Shown here in pieces: positions 52,329 through 57,303 of a stretch of 57,303 nt of DNA (the stretch's first letter is position 1; each line of letters begins with the position of its first letter). Source of the stretch: Floccifex porci (GTDB lineage: Bacteria; Bacillota_I; Bacilli_A; Erysipelotrichales; Erysipelotrichaceae); the NCBI RefSeq assembly GCF_009696175.1, contig NZ_VUMM01000010.1, forward strand, positions 1 to 57,303, read 5' to 3'. The notes beneath the pieces were generated by a model that did not search any database, was not told the origin of the DNA, and saw only the letters and a program-made list of their open reading frames with translations. Both the position numbers and the translations under genes were made by a program.

Positions 52329-52541
52329 CTAAAAAATCAAACAGTCTGTATTGGTTTGATGCTCTCGCACACAATCGGTGTATTTTTCGAATAATTCTTT
52401 CTGTTCGTCCGTCATAGTGGCACGGAGCTTTTCTTCGTTTCTGCAAATCAACTCCAACAGTTTCTTGTATTCCCTGTAAGAGGAAGTGTCATACTCGGTT
52501 AGTTCAACATTGCCGTACCAAAATTCTTCAAGGATTCTCAT
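52329..52541 (-). CDS. DUF6809-like protein of mobile elements, short
   Basis: A 70-residue protein: MRILEEFWYGNVELTEYD at the start and LLELICRNEEKLRATMTDEQ with KELFEKYTD after it, as in DUF6809 proteins found on transposons of Clostridia. It seems to end early (TDCLIF) compared with the family, so it may be truncated. It starts inside the tnpV stop (ATGA). Function is unknown. Confidence 0.65.
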   Translation of the reverse strand: MRILEEFWYGNVELTEYDTSSYREYKKLLELICRNEEKLRATMTDEQKELFEKYTDCVREHQTNTDCLIF

Positions 52542-52902
52542 ACCACATCCTCCTCATAGATTATCTCATACAAAACAATCTCCTCTGCACGATGGCGGAT
52601 GCTGTTCATGGCTCCAACCCATGCCATCTGATCGTGCTGCTTCATGCGCTCCGTCACGCCCACAGCGGCTTTCATTTGCTCAATGATAAGTTTAAGACGA
52701 CTCTGCGCCTGCTCGTTCAAATCAGCCAGATACGTCCACAACTCACCGCTAAGGCACAGATCATTGAGTCGGACGGGGTTATGCTCCTTGATGTAATCTC
52801 TGTGCATTCGTCCCCACAGACCAATAGGTCTGGTTTCCTTCGTTAAGCGAATATCGGAATATAGTAATCACCACAACGGATATAGTTCAGTTCCTGCATC
52901 AT
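52538..52902 (-). pseudogene. tnpV: TnpV transposon protein, frameshifted
   Basis: The main part reads LTKETRPIGLWGRMHRDYIK and then the normal TnpV body with SGELWTYLADLNEQAQSRL and GAMNSIRHRAEEIV. The N-terminus MMQELNYIRCGDYYIPIFA behind GGAGG is in another frame and ends in TAA; one missing base near 52850 separates the two. TnpV occurs on Tn4451-like and other mobilizable elements of Clostridia. Its presence supports the view that the island is a decayed transposon. Confidence 0.75.
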
Positions 52903-52920
52903 ATGTACCTCCACAAAAGC

Positions 52921-53044
52921 ATTTTACGGGTAAAAAAAGAAGCGATACTCGGTTATCAAACCAAGTATCGCTAACTTTTGTTTAGCCAACCATGTCTGAC
53001 AGATGCCGTAAAATAGTTAAATTTTTGGTTTAACTGTTTTACGA
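52921..53044. repeat. Cluster of inverted repeats at the right end of the island
   Basis: ATTTTACGG (52921-52929) is inverted as CCGTAAAAT (53006-53014). Between them is a 12-bp stem AGCGATACT.GG/CCAAGTATCGCT (52941-52972). CGTAAAATAGTTAAA (53007-53021) is inverted as TTTAACTGTTTTACG (53029-53043) with one mismatch. This resembles a recombinase-binding or oriT-like end. Confidence 0.6.
53031..53044 (-). repeat. Right 14-bp inverted repeat of the thiamine island
   Basis: Reverse complement of TCGTAAAACAGTTA at 45605-45618, exact over 14 bases. It lies 22 bases from the end of gpmI. Confidence 0.7.
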
Positions 53045-53065
53045 GCACCCGCCATTTCCCCGCAA

Positions 53066-54607
53066 TTATTTTTCAATAATAGATTCATTCCAGCTAGGAT
53101 TTGGTTCTAATCCCAACAAGTCTGTAACAGTAGCCGCTACATTTGATAATCCTAAAGATGGATCTTGTTTACATTTTACATCCGCTCCATATACAATAAA
53201 TGGAACTGGTGCTAATGTATGACTTGTTTTGCTTTCATCATCTGCATTTCCATGATCCGCACAGATTAATAAGATACCATTTACTTTATCAACGGATTCA
53301 ATAACACGAGCTAAAGCTAAATCCACAGATTCAACACCAATAATCGTTGCTGGTAAAGATCCTGTGTGTCCAACCATATCTCCATTTGGATAATTTGTAC
53401 GAATGAAATCGTATTTTCCGCTTTCAATTGCTTCACATAACTGATCGGTAATTTCAGCTGCTTTCATCCAAGGTCTTTGATCAAATGGAACAACATCAGA
53501 TGGAACTTCTACATATGTTTCTAAAGTTTCATCAAATTTTTCAGAACGGTTTCCATTCCAGAAATATGTAACGTGTCCATATTTTTGTGTTTCACTGATT
53601 GCATATTCACGAATACCATGTTTGCACAATTCTTCTGTCAATGTATTTTTAATTTTTGGTGGTTCTGTTAAATAGTTCTTAGGAATCTGTAAATCCGCAT
53701 CGTATTGTAACATACCTGCAAATTTAACATTCGGAACTTTCACACGATCAAATTTATCAAAAGATTCATCTCCATCAAATGCTAAAGAGATTTCCTGAGC
53801 ACGGTCCCCTCTAAAGTTAAATAAGATGACACTGTCTCCATCATCGATTGTTCCCACTGGAGTTCCATCTTTTGCGATTACGAATCCTGGCAGATCCTGA
53901 TCCACAACACCTGTTTCATTACGATATGTTTCAATAGCCTGTGTAGCGGATTCAAATTGTCTACCTTCACCCATTACATGAATTTTCCATCCTGCTTCTA
54001 CCATTGCCCAGTTCGCTTCATAACGGTCCATAGTAATCTGCATACGTCCACCACCAGAAGCAATCAATGAATTGAATGAATCGTCATTTAATTCTTTCAT
54101 GAAATCTTCAATTTCATCAATATACTGTAAAGCACTTGTAGCTGGAACATCACGTCCATCTAATAAAGCGTGTACACGTACTTCTTTTACACCTTCTTTT
54201 TTAGCCTGTGCAATCAAAGCTTTTAAATGATTGATGTGAGAATGTACATTTCCATCCGATAACAGTCCCAAGAAATGCATTTTTGAATTCTGTGCATTTG
54301 CGACCAGTTCTTTCCATGTTTTTGAATTGAATAATTCTCCACTTTCAATATTTTCATTTACTAATTTTGCACCTTGTGAATAAACCTGACCACAACCTAA
54401 AGCATTGTGTCCTACTTCACTGTTTCCCATGTCCCCATCTGTTGGAAGACCAACAGCCAAACCATGAGCTCTTAATTGTGTATGTGGACATTCATTCCAT
54501 AATTTGTCCAATGTTGGTTTGTTGGCAAGTGCAACTGCATTGTTCTTTTTGTCTTCACGGATTCCAATACCATCCATTACGACCAGTACAACAGGTCTTT
54601 TTGTCAT
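53066..54607 (-). CDS. gpmI: 2,3-bisphosphoglycerate-independent phosphoglycerate mutase
   Basis: A 513-residue binuclear manganese enzyme of glycolysis interconverting 3- and 2-phosphoglycerate. VVMDGIG near residue 9 and GDMGNSEVGHNALG near 58 (catalytic Ser) are the start of the phosphatase-like domain. SDGNVHSHINHL near 122 belongs to the transferase domain, and CADHGNADD near 440 to the second metal site. The ATG at 54607 is chosen since the earlier ATG overlaps the GGAGG. No glycolytic partner is adjacent. The island lies directly after its stop and no normal terminator follows. Confidence 0.95.
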   Translation of the reverse strand: MTKRPVVLVVMDGIGIREDKKNNAVALANKPTLDKLWNECPHTQLRAHGLAVGLPTDGDMGNSEVGHNALGCGQVYSQGAKLVNENIESGELFNSKTWKELVANAQNSKMHFLGLLSDGNVHSHINHLKALIAQAKKEGVKEVRVHALLDGRDVPATSALQYIDEIEDFMKELNDDSFNSLIASGGGRMQITMDRYEANWAMVEAGWKIHVMGEGRQFESATQAIETYRNETGVVDQDLPGFVIAKDGTPVGTIDDGDSVILFNFRGDRAQEISLAFDGDESFDKFDRVKVPNVKFAGMLQYDADLQIPKNYLTEPPKIKNTLTEELCKHGIREYAISETQKYGHVTYFWNGNRSEKFDETLETYVEVPSDVVPFDQRPWMKAAEITDQLCEAIESGKYDFIRTNYPNGDMVGHTGSLPATIIGVESVDLALARVIESVDKVNGILLICADHGNADDESKTSHTLAPVPFIVYGADVKCKQDPSLGLSNVAATVTDLLGLEPNPSWNESIIEK

Positions 54608-54635
54608 TCCTATATCCTCCATTTTTTACATAAAA

Positions 54636-54664
54636 ATAGTATCACTAATTTTCTTTGAATTCAA
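54636..54664 (-). promoter_or_regulatory. gpmI: Promoter of gpmI
   Basis: On the minus strand TTGAAT (54664-54659), 17-bp spacer, TACTAT (54641-54636). Confidence 0.55.
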
Positions 54665-54680
54665 TCTTTGACTGATTTGG

Positions 54681-54688
54681 TGTATACT
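54681..54688 (+). promoter_or_regulatory. nadE: Promoter -10 of nadE
   Basis: TGTATACT ends 24 bases before the nadE start. A weak -35 TTCAAT lies 17 bases upstream, so the two divergent promoters overlap. Confidence 0.4.
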
Positions 54689-54712
54689 TAATCTACAGAA
54701 ATGAGGATTTAT

Positions 54713-56611
54713 ATGCATCGATTTCAATATTATAAAGTCGCAAGCTGTACTCCTGATGTTTTTATCGGAGATCCAGATGCCAATAAAAAAGAAATTCTAA
54801 ATATTATTCATTCTTTAGATTCCGATACACAACTGGCCGTATTCCCAGAATTGTGTATATCTGGATATACTTGTCAGGATTTATTCTATGAAGATATTTT
54901 ATTAAAACGCTCAAAACAAGTATTGATTGAACTGTCTTATGAAATTCCTGAGAATTTAGCGGTTGTCTTAGGACTGCCTTTGGTGATTCAAAATAAATTA
55001 TACAATTGTGCTGCTTTTGTTTTTAATCATAAAATCTTAGGAATCTATGTAAAAACTTATATTCCTATGTACAATGAATTTTATGAAAAAAGATGGTTTT
55101 CTTCCAGTAAAGATTTAGATACCGATTCAATTTGTCTGGATGGACAGATTGTTCCAGTATCGAATAAAATATTATTTAAAGATACAACCACAGATGCAGT
55201 TACTGGAATTGAAATCTGTGAAGATTTATGGGTAACCATTCCAATGAGCTCTTACCATGCATTAGCAGGAGCAAATATTCTTGTCAATCCAAGTGCTTCA
55301 AATGATGTGATTGCGAAAAAAGAATATCGCACTGGTCTGATTTTAAATCAAAGTGCAAGAAGCTATGCTGCTTATATTTATTCTTCCTGTGGAAAAGAAG
55401 AAAGTACTTCAGATCTGGTTTTTTCAGGACATGATCTGATTTGCGAAAATGGTTCTTTATTGAAAGAAGGAGTCAATGAAAAATTTATTATTGGTGAAAT
55501 TGATATTCAGCATTTAATGCACGATCGAATTCATTTTAAAACCAGTATGGAAGAGTGTATGGAAGATTATATTATAGTTGAATATGAATCCAAACCTTAT
55601 TCTTCCATTCAATGTACAAGATCTTTCAATCCTTACCCTTTTGTACCAAAAGATACCAAGAAAAGAATCGAACGCTGTATGGACATTTTACACATTCAGG
55701 CGCAGGGCTTAGCCACTCGCTTAAAGAAAATTCATTGTGATCAGGTCGTAATTGGAATATCCGGCGGTTTAGACTCTACTTTAGCCCTGTTAGTATGCAA
55801 CGAAGCTTATAAAATCAATGGATACGATAATTCTGGTATACATGCCATTACCATGCCTGGTTTTGGAACAACCAATAGAACCCGCTCAAATGCACAGATA
55901 TTGATGGATCTTCTTCATGTCAGCTCTGAAGAAATAAGTATCGTATCTGGAGTGAATCAGCATTTCAAAGACATTCATCACGATCCTTGTGTGCATGACA
56001 TTACTTATGAAAATGCTCAGGCTCGACAAAGAACATACATTCTTATGGATCTGGCCAATAAATACAATGGTATTGTAGTGGGTACCGGGGATCTAAGTGA
56101 ATTGGCATTGGGCTGGTGTACCTATAATGGAGATCATATGAGCATGTATGCGGTCAATGCATCGGTACCTAAAACTCTGGTTCGTTTTATTGTGGAAAGC
56201 TATGCTTTGAAAGACGAAACTTTATCTGAAGTATTGCTGGATATTTGTGATACTCCTGTTTCTCCAGAACTTCTTCCTCCGGATGCATCTGGTAAAATTG
56301 CTCAGAAAACAGAAGAAGTCCTTGGCTCTTATGATTTACATGATTTCTTCCTGTATCATATGCTTCGTTATCATGAAGAACCTTTAAAAATTTATGAAAG
56401 CTGCTTACTAGCCTTTAAAGACATAAAAAAAGAAACCATTCAAAAAGCCATCCATACTTTCTATCATCGTTTCTTTACACAGCAGTTTAAACGAAACTGT
56501 ATGCCAGATGGCATAAAAGTTGGTAGCATCTGTTTTTCTCCTAGAGGAGACTGGCGTATGCCAAGTGATGCTTCCAGTAATTTATGGAAACAACAGCTTA
56601 AAGACATTTAA
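54713..56611 (+). CDS. nadE: Glutamine-hydrolysing NAD+ synthase
   Basis: A 632-residue two-domain enzyme that makes NAD from deamido-NAD. The N-terminal nitrilase-type glutaminase has FPELCISGYTCQDLF near residue 43 (Glu), KTYIPMYNEFYEKRWF near 116 (Lys) and GIEICEDLW near 168 (Cys). The C-terminal synthetase has the PPi loop GISGGLDSTLAL near 350 and VGTGDLSELALGW near 460. The ATG at 54713 has GAGG at good spacing; the ATG 12 bases earlier overlaps it. It has its own promoter and terminator. Confidence 0.95.
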   Translation: MHRFQYYKVASCTPDVFIGDPDANKKEILNIIHSLDSDTQLAVFPELCISGYTCQDLFYEDILLKRSKQVLIELSYEIPENLAVVLGLPLVIQNKLYNCAAFVFNHKILGIYVKTYIPMYNEFYEKRWFSSSKDLDTDSICLDGQIVPVSNKILFKDTTTDAVTGIEICEDLWVTIPMSSYHALAGANILVNPSASNDVIAKKEYRTGLILNQSARSYAAYIYSSCGKEESTSDLVFSGHDLICENGSLLKEGVNEKFIIGEIDIQHLMHDRIHFKTSMEECMEDYIIVEYESKPYSSIQCTRSFNPYPFVPKDTKKRIERCMDILHIQAQGLATRLKKIHCDQVVIGISGGLDSTLALLVCNEAYKINGYDNSGIHAITMPGFGTTNRTRSNAQILMDLLHVSSEEISIVSGVNQHFKDIHHDPCVHDITYENAQARQRTYILMDLANKYNGIVVGTGDLSELALGWCTYNGDHMSMYAVNASVPKTLVRFIVESYALKDETLSEVLLDICDTPVSPELLPPDASGKIAQKTEEVLGSYDLHDFFLYHMLRYHEEPLKIYESCLLAFKDIKKETIQKAIHTFYHRFFTQQFKRNCMPDGIKVGSICFSPRGDWRMPSDASSNLWKQQLKDI

Positions 56612-56634
56612 AGCAGCATTGAGCTGCTTTTTTA
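56611..56634 (+). terminator. Terminator of nadE
   Basis: AAGCAGC (56611-56617) pairs with GCTGCTT (56623-56629), followed by TTTTTA. Confidence 0.75.
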
Positions 56635-56734
56635 TCTATGAATACAATCAACAAAATTATTTAAAATTTTTCTTGAAGTTTCCCTATGAAATATATTTAA
56701 TAAAATGTTATCCTTTTTATAGGAGGTACATATT

Positions 56735-57205
56735 ATGACACGTTTAAATGGAAAAGTTGCGATTATTACAGGTGGAAATTCAGGAGTAGGGGCTGCCACT
56801 GCTTTATTATTTGCCAAAGAAGGAGCAAAAGTTGTTATTACAGCTCGTCGTGAAGAAAAATTAAAAGAAGTTGCTGCTCAAATTGAGGCGGCTGGAGGAA
56901 TTGTATATCCTTTAAGTGCTGATATTTCTAAAGCAGAGGATGCCGTTAATATCATAGAAAAAACGGTTGAAAAATTTGGCCAAGTGGATATTCTAGTTAA
57001 CAACGCTGGTATTCTAGAACAGGGATTAAAGCCGATTGATCGTTTTGAAGATGAAGATTTAGATCGTATTTTAAATACAAATACAAAAGGAACAATGTAT
57101 TGTATGAAAGAAGCAGCTAAAGAAATGACAAAAACCGGAAAAGGATCTATCATAAATGTTGCCAGTGTAGCTGGAAGAGAGTGTAATATAAACCGTGTAA
57201 GTTGA
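56735..57205 (+). pseudogene. Short-chain dehydrogenase/reductase, cut by an insertion sequence
   Basis: The first 148 or so residues are a normal SDR: TGGNSGVGAAT near residue 12 binds NAD(P), NNAG near 89, and GSIINVASVAG near 137 includes the first residue of the catalytic Ser-Tyr-Lys set. After this the frame runs into foreign sequence and stops at 57205, so the YxxxK motif and the substrate region are lost. AGGAGG precedes the ATG. The remaining part of the gene should lie beyond the element, outside the window. Confidence 0.85.
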
Positions 57206-57236
57206 GAGCGTACGGATCAACTTCACGGTTTTTATT
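57190..57236 (+). terminator. Hairpin terminator inside the IS256-like end
   Basis: AAACCGTGTAAGTTGA (57190-57205) pairs with TCAACTTCACGGTTT (57217-57231) with one bulged T, followed by TTTATTATT. It would stop transcription entering from the SDR gene. Confidence 0.7.
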
Positions 57237-57270
57237 ATTATCTATGCTATGATATAGGAGAAAAAAGGAA

Positions 57271-57303
57271 ATGAATGAAATGGCAAGACAAAAAAGAGAC
57301 CCT
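57271..57303 (+). CDS. IS256-family transposase, N-terminal fragment (partial)
   Basis: Eleven codons, MNEMARQKRDP, are visible before the window ends. The MARxKRDP start is common in IS256-type (mutator-like) DDE transposases. A GGAG is 11 bases upstream and AAAGGAA is directly before the ATG; the second ATG three codons later is equally possible. The assignment is supported by the element end just upstream. Confidence 0.5.
   Translation, partial: MNEMARQKRDP

Larger units (their letters stand above)
57176..57303 (+). mobile_element. Left end of an IS256-like insertion sequence (partial)
   Basis: The SDR homology stops at about 57176, where GAGAGTGTAATATAAACCGTG begins, similar to ends of IS256-family elements. 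A transposase-like start follows at 57271. The element runs off the window, so its length and right end cannot be given. Confidence 0.65.

Overview
The window reads as a low-GC Bacillota chromosome, probably an Erysipelotrichia-type gut bacterium. That placement is an inference from AT-rich genes, strong GGAGG-type ribosome binding sites, a single-chain SigA-like factor, the whiA-yvcK-rapZ cluster and generally Firmicute-like proteins. No 16S gene is present, so species is not claimed. Most of the window is ordinary housekeeping chromosome, interrupted by mobile DNA at both edges, an insertion-sequence remnant near 22.7 kb and a 7.4-kb foreign island near 45.6-53.0 kb.

Layout. 1-118: start of an IS3-type element, reading leftwards out of the window. 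0.2-8.5 kb: DUF2974 hydrolase, proC, a split chromate-type transporter pair, patatin-like protein, malic enzyme, pepT, CBS-containing pyrophosphatase, HU. 8.5-16.1 kb: a threonine/aspartate-family divergon (thrC-thrB-ACT protein-DUF1461-maf leftwards; hom-aspartate kinase-asd rightwards). 16.1-19.1 kb: rpoD, a DUF5684 membrane protein and a DRE-TIM aldolase. 19.1-19.3 kb: a candidate small structured RNA. 19.3-22.4 kb: a phospholipid operon (VTT protein, pssA, psd, PAP2 phosphatase). 22.6-23.4 kb: a decayed IS3 transposase and tRNA-Glu(CUC). 23.5-26.6 kb: small metabolic genes and an orphan KtrA/TrkA-like protein. 26.7-28.8 kb: an LTA-synthase-like gene broken by four single-base indels. 28.8-34.6 kb: a maltodextrin ABC transporter/malQ operon behind a cre-like site. 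34.7-40.8 kb: a tightly overlapping run from rapZ-yvcK-whiA to a D-lactate-dehydrogenase-like gene. 40.9-45.5 kb: DUF4015 glycoside hydrolase, tsaC, mnmE, ogt. 53.1-56.6 kb: gpmI and nadE. 56.7 kb to the end: a short-chain dehydrogenase gene cut by an IS256-like element that runs off the right edge.

The most interesting part is the island at 45605-53044. It is visibly GC-richer than its flanks, carries fragments of a serine recombinase, TnpV and a DUF6809 protein, and is bounded by a perfect 14-bp inverted repeat. Its cargo is a thiamine salvage operon (thiW, thiM, thiE, HAD phosphatase, thiD, cytX, broken thiN). The leader has two complete TPP riboswitches in tandem, each with its own terminator, followed by about 200 nt of further structured leader that I cannot assign. 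Three 25-bp ACTTC-N15-GAAGT palindromes lie upstream of the promoter. No de novo thiamine genes (thiC, thiG) are present, so this looks like a transferable vitamin-scavenging cassette. I see no CRISPR array, prophage or restriction system.
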